Part shown: one piece after another, positions 1-9,449 of the stretch
How positions within the stretch are numbered: position 1 is the first letter of the stretch
Layout of the letters: each line of letters starts with the position of its first letter
Origin: Oscillospiraceae bacterium
Lineage (GTDB): Bacteria > Bacillota > Clostridia > Oscillospirales > WRJC01
Direction of reading: 5' to 3'
DNA length: 64,000 nt
Assembly: GCA_009783265.1 (NCBI GenBank)
Contig: WRHM01000001.1
Location: 372,001-436,000, forward strand
Program-made: the position numbers and the translations under genes
The notes under the pieces: generated by a model
Told to the model about the DNA's origin: nothing
Database searches by the model: none
Seen by the model: only the letters and a program-made list of their open reading frames with translations

Positions 1-996
1 GGTCCGTGGTGGACTACTGTTGCGCGGTGGAAAAGAGAGGGCATGCCGGAAAACATGAATTATATAGACTATTTCGAACTCGACCATGTTTTCTCTGTCG
101 GCTCGGATAATTCCCCGCGATATGAGCGCAAAACCGTTGAGGACACAGAAGATTATGTTATCTATACTACTCAGTGGGGAACGACTCAAAAAGAGTGGAA
201 AAAACAATCGTCCACTCCTGAATTTTTGGATTTTACGGTCAAAAACAGGGAATCATGGCAGGACGCAAAAAACAGGATGACCCCATCAAGAGACAGAATC
301 GACTGGGAATATCTCAAAAATAATTACAGAAAAGCCCGCGATGTTCAGGGCGCGTGGATTATTGGGGGTCTATGGTTCGGGTTTGATATAACTCACTCGT
401 GGTTTGTCGGAACTGAAAGAGTCCTGATGGCTATGGTTGAAGATCCGGAATGGTGTTTTGATATGTTCAACCGTGAACTTGACGTCTCGCTTGCGGCTCT
501 TGATATGATATGGGACGAGGGGTATCATTTTGACGAAGTGAACTGGCCCGACGACATGGGCTATAAAAATAATTTGTTTTTCTCAGTTAATAAATATATC
601 GAGCTTTTAAAGCCACTGCATAAAAAAGTCATAGACTGGGCGCACCAGAAAGGCGTATATGTCAGGCTGCATTCATGCGGCGACATAACACCGTTAGTCC
701 CGCATTTTTATGAAATAGGCTTGGATTGCCTTAATCCGCTGGAAGTCAAAGCCGGAATGAATCCGGTAGAACTCAAGAAAAAATACGGCGATAAAATGAC
801 GTTTCACGGCGGGATAAACGCAGTTTTATGGACGGATAAAGACGCGATAACCGAAGAGATAAAGCGCGTTCTCCCGGTCATGAAAGAAAACGGCGGTTAT
901 ATTTTCGCGTCGGACCACTCTATCCCCGACGCAGTAAGCCTTGAAAATTTCAGGCATATCATATCGCTTGTAAAAACATTAGGAAGCTATGAGTAA
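1..996 (+). CDS. URO-D/MtaA-superfamily protein, 5' end outside window
   Basis: Uroporphyrinogen-decarboxylase-superfamily TIM barrel, of the group that includes corrinoid methyltransferases (MtaA, CmuA) rather than HemE itself. The reading frame is open from base 1, and the residues before the first ATG (base 43) already read like the family N-terminus, so the gene starts upstream of the window. A zinc-type His-x-Cys motif (HSCGD) lies about two thirds along, followed by the GGIN loop. The region where MtaA has a third ligand Cys reads SDHSIP, with Ser instead. By family knowledge such proteins move methyl groups between a corrinoid protein and a thiol or cofactor; the substrate cannot be read from sequence. 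Stop at 994-996. Confident of the superfamily only. Confidence 0.85.
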   Translation, partial: GPWWTTVARWKREGMPENMNYIDYFELDHVFSVGSDNSPRYERKTVEDTEDYVIYTTQWGTTQKEWKKQSSTPEFLDFTVKNRESWQDAKNRMTPSRDRIDWEYLKNNYRKARDVQGAWIIGGLWFGFDITHSWFVGTERVLMAMVEDPEWCFDMFNRELDVSLAALDMIWDEGYHFDEVNWPDDMGYKNNLFFSVNKYIELLKPLHKKVIDWAHQKGVYVRLHSCGDITPLVPHFYEIGLDCLNPLEVKAGMNPVELKKKYGDKMTFHGGINAVLWTDKDAITEEIKRVLPVMKENGGYIFASDHSIPDAVSLENFRHIISLVKTLGSYE

Positions 997-1047
997 TGAT
1001 AACGAAGAAAATTTATATTATCTAACTAATGATTTAGGAATAAAATT

Positions 1048-1638
1048 ATGAAAAATATAATAATTTGGGGCGTTCCCCGAAGTGGAAAATCTACATTGTC
1101 ATATATGATAAGGCAAGAGTTAGGTCATAGCGTTATTCCGATGGATGGCATAAAAAGCGTATATGATGTTGTTCGTCCAGACGATAAAATCTCTGCGCCC
1201 GAAATGACAGATTATGGCGAAGCAAAGTTAATGGCGAAAATGATTATACGATTGATTCAAATTCTAAGCTGGGGCAATGCTCGCGGAGAGTTCCATGTCT
1301 ATGAGGGGGTCAGCTTCGATTTCGATACAATTTTATCTGGTCTGCCGAAAGATAAGTTTCCTGTATCTTTAGATAATTTCATAATTATCTGTATGGGATA
1401 TACAGAAATTTTACCGGAAGAAAAGTTAAAAGAAATGGCACTTTACGAAACGCCAAAAGATTGGAATTACAAAATGAGTACGGAAACAATAATGGCACAT
1501 TGCATAACATTTTGTAATGAAAGTAAATTTGTAAAAGAAACGGCTGGTAGATTGGGATTGAAATATTTTGATGTTTCGTTTGACCGCGATAAAATCTTTT
1601 TAGAAATTATTCGATATATAAAACAAAATATATCTTAA
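1048..1638 (+). CDS. P-loop nucleotide-binding protein (kinase-like)
   Basis: A 196-residue protein opening with a clear Walker A loop, GVPRSGKST, at residues 8-16, as in small nucleoside or adenylate-type kinases and RNase-adaptor-like P-loop proteins. No recognisable substrate-binding motif follows. There is no signal peptide or membrane segment, so it is probably cytosolic. It starts at an ATG preceded by a modest AGGAA site about 50 bases after the URO-D-like gene, and could be co-transcribed with it. Function unknown; phosphotransfer on a small molecule is an inference from the P-loop. Confidence 0.7.
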   Translation: MKNIIIWGVPRSGKSTLSYMIRQELGHSVIPMDGIKSVYDVVRPDDKISAPEMTDYGEAKLMAKMIIRLIQILSWGNARGEFHVYEGVSFDFDTILSGLPKDKFPVSLDNFIIICMGYTEILPEEKLKEMALYETPKDWNYKMSTETIMAHCITFCNESKFVKETAGRLGLKYFDVSFDRDKIFLEIIRYIKQNIS

Positions 1639-1728
1639 CACCCGATAATAAGCATTTTCTTCAGTCCCACTACAAATTGTATTTATATAATAAAAATAAA
1701 TTTTAATTTATAAAGGAGAAAATCAATC

Positions 1729-2586
1729 ATGAACGCAAAAAAATATCCTATATCAATAGCGTCATACTCGTTCCACGGACTTCTCGGAGAAAAAAAAATA
1801 GATATTTTTACATATCTTGAAGCGTTAAAATACCGTTATAACGTTGAATACGCCGATATATGGAGCGGTTATCTGCCAAATTTCAACAATGCCGATCCAA
1901 TCGACGAAGATTTACTGAAAAAAGTTAAGTTTTCTATGGACGAAAAAGGCATAACTCTCGCCAATTTATGCGTTGACGGCCCGCATATCTGGGCTGACGA
2001 AAAAGACCAGCGCGAAATTCACTACAAAGGCGCGTTTAATTACATGAAAGCCGCCGTAATCCTCGGGGCGAAAACCGTCAGGATAGACGTCGGGGTACAC
2101 CGCGACGCAATAACCAACGAAGAATTTGATTATGTCGCGAAAATTTACAGTGAACTTGCCGCTTTTGCCAAAGATAATAATATGCGCGTAGGGACAGAGA
2201 ATCACTGGGGAGCGTCAAGAGACCCGGAAGTCCTCGAAAATATTTATAAAGCCGTAAACAGCGACGCTTACGGGGTATTATTTCATTTCGGCAATTTTAT
2301 CGAGGGTCAGAAAGAGACCGGGCTTGAAACCGTTCTGAAAATGGCGATGCACACTCATATCCCTGCTGATTCTGTAACATTCGCGAAAGAATATATACGA
2401 AGATTAGCAAATCAGGGATATAAAGGCACGTTCAGCATAGAACACCACACGGCAAAACACGAATACGAGAGAGTCGCGTGGCAGCTTGCAACAGTACGCG
2501 AGCTTATAACGGAATTAGAAGACGAAGGTTTTGGCAGTCCTATAAATGCAGATTACTTTACAGGTGTTTACAGCGGGAAAAAATAA
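1729..2586 (+). CDS. Sugar phosphate isomerase/epimerase (AP endonuclease 2 TIM barrel)
   Basis: A 285-residue xylose-isomerase-like TIM barrel. The C-terminal part has the family metal-site pattern, with a conserved TENHWG stretch mid-protein, MHTHIP and a terminal SIEHH segment supplying Glu and His ligands. Members interconvert or cleave keto/aldo sugars and inositol derivatives in the cytosol. Strong RBS (AAAGGAG) ahead of the ATG. Its place beside URO-D-like genes and solute-binding proteins suits a catabolic cluster, but the substrate is not evident. Confidence 0.8.
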   Translation: MNAKKYPISIASYSFHGLLGEKKIDIFTYLEALKYRYNVEYADIWSGYLPNFNNADPIDEDLLKKVKFSMDEKGITLANLCVDGPHIWADEKDQREIHYKGAFNYMKAAVILGAKTVRIDVGVHRDAITNEEFDYVAKIYSELAAFAKDNNMRVGTENHWGASRDPEVLENIYKAVNSDAYGVLFHFGNFIEGQKETGLETVLKMAMHTHIPADSVTFAKEYIRRLANQGYKGTFSIEHHTAKHEYERVAWQLATVRELITELEDEGFGSPINADYFTGVYSGKK

Positions 2587-2604
2587 AAATATTATAAATT
2601 TTTA

Positions 2605-2678
2605 GGGGCGACCTTCACGGTCGCCCGAAAATTTATATTACGCAAGATTTTTACGAGGGCGACTGCAAGAGTCGCCCC
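2605..2678. repeat. Two GC-rich hairpins (GGGCGA...TCGCCC family)
   Basis: Two 8-bp perfect stems, 2606-2613/2619-2626 and 2657-2664/2670-2677, each with a 5-base loop, ending in CCCCTA. They sit between convergent genes in AT-rich DNA and belong to the dispersed palindromic family seen at 5354, 6800, 9380, 22775, 23845, 32560 and 35411. They may help end transcription from both sides. Confidence 0.7.
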
Positions 2679-2686
2679 TACGTTTT

Positions 2687-3757
2687 TTATTCTCCCCGCA
2701 TAATACGCACAATCTCGTTCATTTTTGCGTATCTCTGCGGCGAAATATAATCTGTGATTGAATTGCCGCTCCCGATCGCGATTCCGGGTTTGTCTATTAA
2801 CGGCGTTACTACTTCTCTGACATAACTCTCTATGTCAATCCCCGAAATATCGCACAGCGCGTCCGTGTCAATTCCGCCGAACAGCGCGATTTTATCCCCG
2901 TATAATCTCACCCATTCCGAAAACGGCGCGATAACATCTTCGTTTGAGTGTTTCGCGTCAATTTTCGCGATATTTATTATATCGTCCATGACTTCGAATA
3001 TATTGCCGCATGAGTGCAGTAAAAACGGCCTGCCGGTTTTGCGTTTTATTAAATTTATTATTCTCGCGTACTGCGGGATTATATGCTTTCTCACGTCGCC
3101 CGGCGCAAGCATGGGCGAAATTTTATACCCCAAATCGTCGCCGAATCTATAGACGCAAAACATATCGTCGTATAAATCCAGAAATCTGTCCCAGATATTA
3201 TATAACATATCGCCGACTGCTTTAAACAATAACCCGAACAGTTCAGGGTCGTCGCTTCTGATATAGCATAAATCCATAAATCCCGTTATATCCTGCACGC
3301 ACTCAAATAATCCGTTGCCCACGCCGCCTACGAGTTTCATTCCGGCCGGTATAGCCTCGCGCATACATTCAAAATAAAACTTAGTTTTATCCATATAAAT
3401 CCCGGGAATTTTATCCCACTCGTATCTGTCAAAATCATTCCGGTTTTTAATTTCACCGTCTTTGTGGCCGCCGAGAGAACCGCTCCCGGGCATATATCCC
3501 GCGGCGCAAATCTCGAAACTTGTAGTATCATAACCGAGAACTTTGAACGCTTTGTTATAATTGTTATAATATTCAACCATGTCAGCCTTGTTGTTCCCGG
3601 TGTTTCCCCCGCTGATTTTAACTCCAGACACTTCTTCCATGACCCTGTTTGACACGATGTGCTCATAAACCGGGGTGCGTTTGGGTTTTTGGTTTTTCGC
3701 CGCCAGAACTAAATTATTATAATCCGGCTCGAACTCTTTTTTTATGTATATGTTCAT
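2687..3757 (-). CDS. URO-D/MtaA-superfamily protein
   Basis: A 356-residue URO-D-superfamily protein with the zinc-type motif HSCGN two thirds along and a GGIDTD loop after it. The C-terminal position that carries a ligand Cys in MtaA reads GSGNSI here, so a full zinc triad is not obvious. It starts at an ATG with an AAGGAG site 12 bases upstream. It is the third gene downstream of the 6.7 kb promoter, only 29 bases after guaB, so it probably rides on the prs-guaB transcript, an unusual partner for purine genes. Cytosolic; reaction unknown. Confidence 0.85.
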   Translation of the reverse strand: MNIYIKKEFEPDYNNLVLAAKNQKPKRTPVYEHIVSNRVMEEVSGVKISGGNTGNNKADMVEYYNNYNKAFKVLGYDTTSFEICAAGYMPGSGSLGGHKDGEIKNRNDFDRYEWDKIPGIYMDKTKFYFECMREAIPAGMKLVGGVGNGLFECVQDITGFMDLCYIRSDDPELFGLLFKAVGDMLYNIWDRFLDLYDDMFCVYRFGDDLGYKISPMLAPGDVRKHIIPQYARIINLIKRKTGRPFLLHSCGNIFEVMDDIINIAKIDAKHSNEDVIAPFSEWVRLYGDKIALFGGIDTDALCDISGIDIESYVREVVTPLIDKPGIAIGSGNSITDYISPQRYAKMNEIVRIMRGE

Positions 3758-3786
3758 GTGGATTTTTTGCTCCTTATTTAACCTAT

Positions 3787-5292
3787 TTAAAATAATCTCT
3801 CCTGTTTTCTGTCTTTAAGCAAAACATCGTGCGCCCCGCCCTCAACAATGCTTATCGACGAAACCAAAGTAATTTTTGCTTTTTTCTGCAATTCAGGTAT
3901 AGTTAAAACGCCGCAGTTGCACATAGTCGAACGGACTTTGCTCAAAGATAAAGACACATTGTCTTTTAATCCTCCGGCGTATGGCACATAAGCGTCAACG
4001 CCTTCTTCAAAAGAAAGGCCATTGTCGCCGCCTAAATCATATCTCTGCCAGTTACGCGCACGGTTTGAGCCCTCGCCCCAGTATTCTTTCATATAGCTGC
4101 CGTTAATATTTATTTTATTGGTCGGGCTTTCGTCAAAACGCGAGAAATACCTGCCGAGCATGATAAAATCCGCGCCCATTGCAAGGGCTAAAGTCATGTG
4201 ATAGTCATGCACGATACCGCCATCTGAGCATATCGGGATATAAACGCCCGTTTCTTCAAAATATTCGTTCCGGGCCTGCGCGATTTCAATCAGCGCAGTT
4301 GCCTGTCCCCTGCCGATACCCTTTTGCTCTCTGGTAATACAGATTGCGCCGCCCCCGATTCCCACTTTGACAAAATCAGCCCCGGCATTCGCGAGAAATA
4401 AAAAGCCTTCTTTATCCACAACATTTCCCGCTCCGACTTTTACTTTGTCTCCGTATTTTTCACGGACATAATTAAGCGTTATCTTCTGCCACTCAGTAAA
4501 TCCCTCTGAGCTGTCTATACACAGCACGTCCGCGCCCGCTTCGATAAGAGCCGGTACGCGTTCAGCGTAATCTCTCGTATTTATACCTGCTCCTACCATA
4601 AACTTTTTTGCGCCGTCTATCAACTCGTTTTCATTTTCTTTATGTGAATCATAATCTTTCCGGAAAACCAGATATTTTAATTTTTGACTGCTGTCTATGA
4701 GAGGCAGGCAGTTTAATTTATTTTCCCATATAATATCATTTGCCTCTTTGAGCGTCGTGTTTTCATCGGCGTAAATTAAATTCTCAAATTTTGTCATAAA
4801 TTCGCTTACTTTGGTAGTCAGGCTCATTCTGCTGACACGGTAATCCCTGCCTGTTACAATCCCCGCAAATTTTCCGGCAAGCGTCCCGTCTGTTGTTACC
4901 GCGACTGTCGAATGCCCCGTTTTTTCTTTTAACGCCAGAATATCAGCGAGAGTATTTTCCGGAGAGATATTTGAATTGCTTACTACAAAACCCGCCCTGT
5001 AGCCTTTGACTTGCGCAACCATGTGCGCCTGACTCTCAATAGACTGCGAGCAATAAATAAAAGAAATCCCGCCTTCTCTTGCCAGTGCAATCGCCATTTT
5101 ATCGTCTGAAACCGATTGCATAATCGCGGATACCAACGGAATATTTAATCTGATCTCGCTGCGCTCCCCTTTTTTGTATTTTACCAGCGGCGTTTTTAAA
5201 TTTACGTTATCCGGACTGCAATGAGTTGAAGAATAACCCGGTATTAATAAATACTCCCCGAATGTGCGCGACTGTTCCATATATAATGCCAT
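3787..5292 (-). CDS. guaB: Inosine-5'-monophosphate dehydrogenase
   Basis: IMP dehydrogenase, oxidising IMP to XMP with NAD+, the first committed step of GMP synthesis. The 501 residues match the family length, with CBS domains inserted at about residues 105-215. The catalytic loop reads GGGAICIT with Cys318, and the following ligand segment is SDGGIVHDY. The loop continues [10 protein letters not shown], which differs from the common GPGSICTT form of model bacteria but is a known IMPDH variant. RBS is GGGGGAT. It lies 89 bases downstream of the PRPP synthetase and shares its promoter, linking PRPP supply with guanine nucleotide synthesis. Gene name confident; the loop variant is worth a phylogeny. 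Confidence 0.93.
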   Translation of the reverse strand: MALYMEQSRTFGEYLLIPGYSSTHCSPDNVNLKTPLVKYKKGERSEIRLNIPLVSAIMQSVSDDKMAIALAREGGISFIYCSQSIESQAHMVAQVKGYRAGFVVSNSNISPENTLADILALKEKTGHSTVAVTTDGTLAGKFAGIVTGRDYRVSRMSLTTKVSEFMTKFENLIYADENTTLKEANDIIWENKLNCLPLIDSSQKLKYLVFRKDYDSHKENENELIDGAKKFMVGAGINTRDYAERVPALIEAGADVLCIDSSEGFTEWQKITLNYVREKYGDKVKVGAGNVVDKEGFLFLANAGADFVKVGIGGGAICITREQKGIGRGQATALIEIAQARNEYFEETGVYIPICSDGGIVHDYHMTLALAMGADFIMLGRYFSRFDESPTNKININGSYMKEYWGEGSNRARNWQRYDLGGDNGLSFEEGVDAYVPYAGGLKDNVSLSLSKVRSTMCNCGVLTIPELQKKAKITLVSSISIVEGGAHDVLLKDRKQERLF

Positions 5293-5353
5293 AATTTATC
5301 CCCCTAAACTATCTAAATTAAAATTATAATATATTTTTTTAATTATATTTTAT

Positions 5354-5374
5354 GGGCGGCCGCAAGGGCCGCCC
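5354..5374. repeat. GC-rich palindrome GGGCGGCC/GGCCGCCC
   Basis: Perfect 8-bp stem with loop GCAAG in the prs-guaB gap, followed on the plus strand by a T-rich run. Near-identical to the hairpin at 6800-6818. Confidence 0.7.
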
Positions 5375-5381
5375 TGTATTT

Positions 5382-6539
5382 TTATTTATTATTTTTCTCT
5401 TTTAATTCTTTTAGATTTCTTATCCTGTGAACCGGATTCAGAAGATTGCTTATTGAATGGTCGCAGTTCAGTCCGTCGATTAATTTTGCGAGATATTTTG
5501 ATATATCGACTTCGCAGAACCATGGCTTTGATTTTATTTCTTCCGGTTTATATGTAGTATTAGTCACAAATATTTTATTTATTACGCCATTTTCGTATGC
5601 TTCATCAAATTTTTTTGTCCCGGCGGCGAACTGCCCGAATGTTATAAACACAAACGTGCGTTTTGCCCCCATTTCATGAACCTGTCCTACAACATCGAGT
5701 ATAGAATCGCCGCTTGCCAGTATATCGTCTATAACTATAACATCTTTGCCCGCGACGTCTGTGTCCTTACCCAAAAAGTCATGGCTCATCAACGGGTTTT
5801 TGCCGTTTACTATTCTTGTGTAATCCCGTCTTTTATAAAACGTAGCTATATCCAAATCTAAAACGGAAGAATAATACTCGTTTTTAGACATTGCGCCCTC
5901 GTCGGGAGAAACAATAAGAGCTTTGTCACGGGTGAGTTCTATATCGTCCACATTATCGTATAATGCTTTTACCATCTGATAAGACGGACGTATCGTGTCA
6001 AACCCGCTTAACGGGATTGCGTTCTGCACACGCGGTTCGTGCGCGTCGAACGTCAGTATATTTGACACACCCATATTGACAAGCTCTTTGAGCGAAATCG
6101 CGCAGTCGAGCGATTCCCTTGCGTATTTATTGTCCTGCCTGCTGCTGTAAAGCATAGGCATAATCACGTTTATCCTACGCGCTTTACCCCCAAGCGCGGC
6201 TATTGTCCGTATCAAGTCCCTGTAATGGTCGTCCGGACTCATCGTATGCTCCTTTTCGTCGTGCATTTTATAAGTTACGCTGTAATTATAACAGTCGCAT
6301 ATAATAAAAATATCATATCCTCTGATTGTCTGTTCTATAATTGCTTTTCCTTCTCCTGTCATAAATCGCGGACATGAAGTCTTAACTAAAAAATCCGTTT
6401 CTTCGCCGAATCTGAATTCCGTTATATACTCGTTAATTCTCTCGCCGATTTCCTCACATCCGCGCATAGCGATCACTCCGAGCCTGCCGAACGTGGAAAA
6501 ATCATCTTCCGGGATTGCCGGGATAACAACGGTATCCAT
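5382..6539 (-). CDS. prs: Ribose-phosphate pyrophosphokinase (PRPP synthetase)
   Basis: Makes 5-phosphoribosyl-1-pyrophosphate from ribose-5-phosphate and ATP for nucleotide, His and Trp synthesis. The PRPP-binding loop appears as VIVIDDILASGDSI around residues 268-281, and the ATP-side region as MLYSSRQDNKYARES with a downstream FDAHEP. At 385 residues it is longer than the usual ~315, and the loops differ from the canonical DDMIDTAGT form, so this is the divergent clostridial-type PRPP synthetase. RBS GAGAGGAGAGGATT just before the ATG. First gene of the operon driven from 6705-6733. Confidence 0.88.
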   Translation of the reverse strand: MDTVVIPAIPEDDFSTFGRLGVIAMRGCEEIGERINEYITEFRFGEETDFLVKTSCPRFMTGEGKAIIEQTIRGYDIFIICDCYNYSVTYKMHDEKEHTMSPDDHYRDLIRTIAALGGKARRINVIMPMLYSSRQDNKYARESLDCAISLKELVNMGVSNILTFDAHEPRVQNAIPLSGFDTIRPSYQMVKALYDNVDDIELTRDKALIVSPDEGAMSKNEYYSSVLDLDIATFYKRRDYTRIVNGKNPLMSHDFLGKDTDVAGKDVIVIDDILASGDSILDVVGQVHEMGAKRTFVFITFGQFAAGTKKFDEAYENGVINKIFVTNTTYKPEEIKSKPWFCEVDISKYLAKLIDGLNCDHSISNLLNPVHRIRNLKELKEKNNK

Positions 6540-6704
6540 TTTAATCCTCTCCTCTCAATTTTAATTTTAAATTTAATTTTTAATATAATAAAAAAACTTC
6601 TGTTAATCATATATGCCAAATCTTTTTATTTATCCGGATTTTATATGTTAAAGAAATTTTTATATTAATTGCAAAGATATAAACTTATAAATATATAATA
6701 GTAT

Positions 6705-6733
6705 ATTATACCACAAATTTTTTATTATGTCAA
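6705..6733 (-). promoter_or_regulatory. Sigma-A promoter for prs-guaB-URO-D operon
   Basis: On the minus strand TTGACA (6733-6728) and TATAAT (6710-6705) are separated by 17 bases, a consensus housekeeping promoter. The transcript would carry an AT-rich leader of about 160 bases before prs; no riboswitch fold was recognised there. Confidence 0.8.
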
Positions 6734-6799
6734 CAGAAAATTCTTATTTTTTTCAAGTATTTTTTTATTTTTTAATAATCGCATAAAACTGTCCGGAAA

Positions 6800-6818
6800 G
6801 GCGGCCGCAAGGGCCGCC
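6800..6818. repeat. GC-rich palindrome, same family as 5354
   Basis: Stem GGCGGCC/GGCCGCC with loop GCAAG, just beyond the 3' end of the solute-binding protein gene. No U-tract follows on the minus strand, so it is not a classical terminator. Confidence 0.65.
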
Positions 6819-6833
6819 CCATTAATTTTTAAA

Positions 6834-8384
6834 TCAAAAATCCAGATCTTCGTATTTTATAATATTTTTATACGCCGAATCCAAATCTTTTTGAGCAACT
6901 CCGGAATTTCTTTCATAGAACGAAGCCACGTCAGTGCTTTTCTGTTCGATAATTCTTGGAACAATATACGCCATATTCGTGAAATTGCTGTAGTTATAAC
7001 CAAAATCATATACTACATTGTCAAATATAATTTTCATCATTTCCAGCGAATCATCGTCGCGCACGCCTTTATGCGTCAAAAGAACGTCGAAATATGCCGG
7101 GATAGTGTATCTGAGGCTTTCCGCGCCCAGAAGCTCGCATACGATTCCTACCATATCGACGTCTTTAACATCCTGAGGGACGCACATAAGCCCGGCGTGA
7201 TTCAGACTAATATAATCTTTTTGGGCTTCGTTGTATTTAGGATATGGCAGTATGCCGAAATCAACTTCCATAGCGCGCAGTTCTTTTGAAGCCCCCGTCC
7301 CGGGTGAGTTTATACGGAAAAGTGAATGTCCCTGAGGGAAAAAATTATCCATTTCTTCTCTGCTCTCAATACTGTCCCAAACGGATAAATCCCATGTATA
7401 AGTCTGATTGCCGTTCCATACTATGTCATATATTTTATCTATCAGTGAAATAAGTTTATCGCTCATTATATCAAGTTCGGGCTTGCCGTCCTCGTTTCTT
7501 TTGGTGATATACTGGTCGCATGAGTGCATCATTGCTATCATGCCTGAGCCGTCCAGCAAAATCCCTAAGCCGTATAAATCGTTTTTGTCGTATATGCCGT
7601 CACCGTTGAGGTCTTTTGTGACCTGTTTTGCCATCTGCAAAAATTTGTCCCAAGTCCATGTGCCGTTTCTGACAAATTCATACGGGTTGTCCATGTTATA
7701 TTCCTGAAGTATTTTTTTATTGAAGAATATAGCTGTAGGCGATGGAATTATCATATCATTCGCCGCAAACAGTAATATATTATTTATCGCCAGCGTATCG
7801 CTCAGCGACTGGTTCCAGTAAGGCTTGGATAAATCAACATAAGGCATTTTGTTCCAGTTTCTAATAAGCTGCGACGACGCGAACGCGTTAAGGTCGCACA
7901 TTGGGTGTATAAACACAAGATCATACGAGCCGTCGCCCGCCATAACAGACTTTTTTACTGCGGGCATTATTTTTTTTATAGTGTCTTCCCCTCTTTGCCC
8001 CAGAACAGTAGTGTTGAATTTAATATTTACCTGATCTTCTATTTTTTTGTTGCGTTTCCAGATAGCGTCGTCAAGTTCAGTGCCCGCCGACGTTTCCTCG
8101 TCGCCGAATAGCTGGGTTTCAAACGCTCCCCAGAACGGGTATAAAACATTAAAATCAACCCCTTTGAAATCTTTTTCCGGGACATCCGGCTCCGGGAAAG
8201 GTTCTTCCGTTGCATCTTCGCCGGCTTCGTTTGAATCCGGCAAATCTCCCTGACTGTCGTTATTATTATTCTCAATTTCGCCTGAGCCACCGTCAGGTTT
8301 AGAGCAAGCCGAAATTGACAATAACGGCAATATCAGTGAAATCAATATAAATAAACTAAGCATAATTATTTTTGTTTTTTTCAT
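6834..8384 (-). CDS. Extracellular solute-binding lipoprotein (sugar ABC type)
   Basis: A 516-residue lipoprotein. Its N-terminal KK plus hydrophobic segment ends in a lipobox LSISAC, giving a lipidated Cys near residue 27, followed by an acidic, Asn/Glu-rich linker. The body has family-1 binding-protein traits, including a DLNGDGIYDKNDLYGL calcium-loop-like segment and a C-terminal region shared with the binding protein at 33868-35385. It should sit on the outer membrane face and deliver an oligosaccharide or similar ligand to an ABC importer; no permease genes lie nearby, so it is either an orphan or the permease is elsewhere. It follows the lipoprotein at 8433 by 48 bases, in the same direction. 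Confidence 0.85.
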   Translation of the reverse strand: MKKTKIIMLSLFILISLILPLLSISACSKPDGGSGEIENNNNDSQGDLPDSNEAGEDATEEPFPEPDVPEKDFKGVDFNVLYPFWGAFETQLFGDEETSAGTELDDAIWKRNKKIEDQVNIKFNTTVLGQRGEDTIKKIMPAVKKSVMAGDGSYDLVFIHPMCDLNAFASSQLIRNWNKMPYVDLSKPYWNQSLSDTLAINNILLFAANDMIIPSPTAIFFNKKILQEYNMDNPYEFVRNGTWTWDKFLQMAKQVTKDLNGDGIYDKNDLYGLGILLDGSGMIAMMHSCDQYITKRNEDGKPELDIMSDKLISLIDKIYDIVWNGNQTYTWDLSVWDSIESREEMDNFFPQGHSLFRINSPGTGASKELRAMEVDFGILPYPKYNEAQKDYISLNHAGLMCVPQDVKDVDMVGIVCELLGAESLRYTIPAYFDVLLTHKGVRDDDSLEMMKIIFDNVVYDFGYNYSNFTNMAYIVPRIIEQKSTDVASFYERNSGVAQKDLDSAYKNIIKYEDLDF

Positions 8385-8432
8385 GATATATAATAATTTC
8401 CTCTCTTTGTATTTTTATATTTTTATATTTTA

Positions 8433-9215
8433 TTATTTAATAAACTCAATATTTGCAAAACATACCGGAAGATCGCCAAAACTTTCGAATCCGTTGAATA
8501 CTACGCCGATTGACAATTCCCATGTGTCATATTCCCACTCAGACGAAATCGGATGATACATATTTCCGTCGCTCTCAATTTCCAACGGAAACTCATGCGT
8601 AAATTTATAATAATCTCCGACAGTTTCACTTGCCTGTATATCGCTTTTTTCCATTGACCACGATTCCCACCATTTGCCCCAGTCAGTCCTGCGGGCAGGT
8701 AAAAAAGACGTATAAGAAACTTTATTTATATCATCGACGGGTACATATACGTCATATTTTACAGTTGACGCCTGTGCGAGCAGCGGCACGTCGGCATCCG
8801 GGAATTTAAACATTGCCATTTCCCAGCCGCCGCCGAATTTATGGCCTACTGCCAGAGCTTTTACGCCGCTTATATCCACAATCTCTATACTGTCGTCATC
8901 GTTATCGTCGCAGGATTCGATTCCCTGCAAGCCGTCCGCGAAATTATACGCTTTAAGCAAACCGCCCTCGGGAACGTCGGCTCCCGGAACCGGCTGCGGT
9001 TCTGCCGCCGCTTCCGGTATATCGTCATTTGCATCATCGTTTTTTTCGTCATTTGCAGGAGTTTTATCCGCGTTTTCCTCTCCTGCCGCATTATTTGACA
9101 GAGTTTCGCCGTTTTCGCCTTCGTCAGGCTTAGAGCAAGCCGAAATTGCCATCAGCGGCAATATAAAAGATATCAATATAAATATACCCAATATAATAAT
9201 CTTTGACTTTTTCAT
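8433..9215 (-). CDS. Secreted lipoprotein, unknown function
   Basis: The chosen start is the Met at 9215, which has a GGAAGGTGAT site, rather than an in-frame Met seven codons earlier. The product is 260 residues with a signal peptide and lipobox (MAISAC) almost identical to that of the downstream binding protein, then a low-complexity acidic Asn/Asp/Glu/Pro linker. The C-terminal ~170 residues look like a beta-rich, carbohydrate-binding-like domain (many Trp, WEMAMFKF, WGKWWESW). It probably cooperates with the solute-binding protein at the cell surface. No family was recognised with certainty. Confidence 0.7.
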   Translation of the reverse strand: MKKSKIIILGIFILISFILPLMAISACSKPDEGENGETLSNNAAGEENADKTPANDEKNDDANDDIPEAAAEPQPVPGADVPEGGLLKAYNFADGLQGIESCDDNDDDSIEIVDISGVKALAVGHKFGGGWEMAMFKFPDADVPLLAQASTVKYDVYVPVDDINKVSYTSFLPARRTDWGKWWESWSMEKSDIQASETVGDYYKFTHEFPLEIESDGNMYHPISSEWEYDTWELSIGVVFNGFESFGDLPVCFANIEFIK

Positions 9216-9379
9216 AATATTATTATCACCTTCCATAAAAAATTATAATTTACATTTAAAATTTATTACAAGCACATTATATCATAACTTACAAATTCAT
9301 TGCCGCATAAATACAATTTTTTAAGAATAACAATAAAAAAGTTTACATATTACATAATTTGAATAATAAAATATTTTAA

Positions 9380-9402
9380 GGGGCAGATATATAATCTGCC
9401 CC
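9380..9402. repeat. Palindrome GGGGCAGAT/ATCTGCCCC
   Basis: A 9-bp perfect stem with a 5-base AT loop downstream of the LysM protein gene. It has the same architecture as the other GC-rich intergenic hairpins. Confidence 0.6.
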
Positions 9403-9449
9403 CCGCGCATTTTGTGCATTTTTTATTAAATTTATAAAATTTTATAAAA

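Noticed and set aside
5293-5381. Possible purine riboswitch before guaB
   Set aside because: The spacer has only AT-rich DNA and a simple repeat hairpin; no conserved riboswitch elements were seen.
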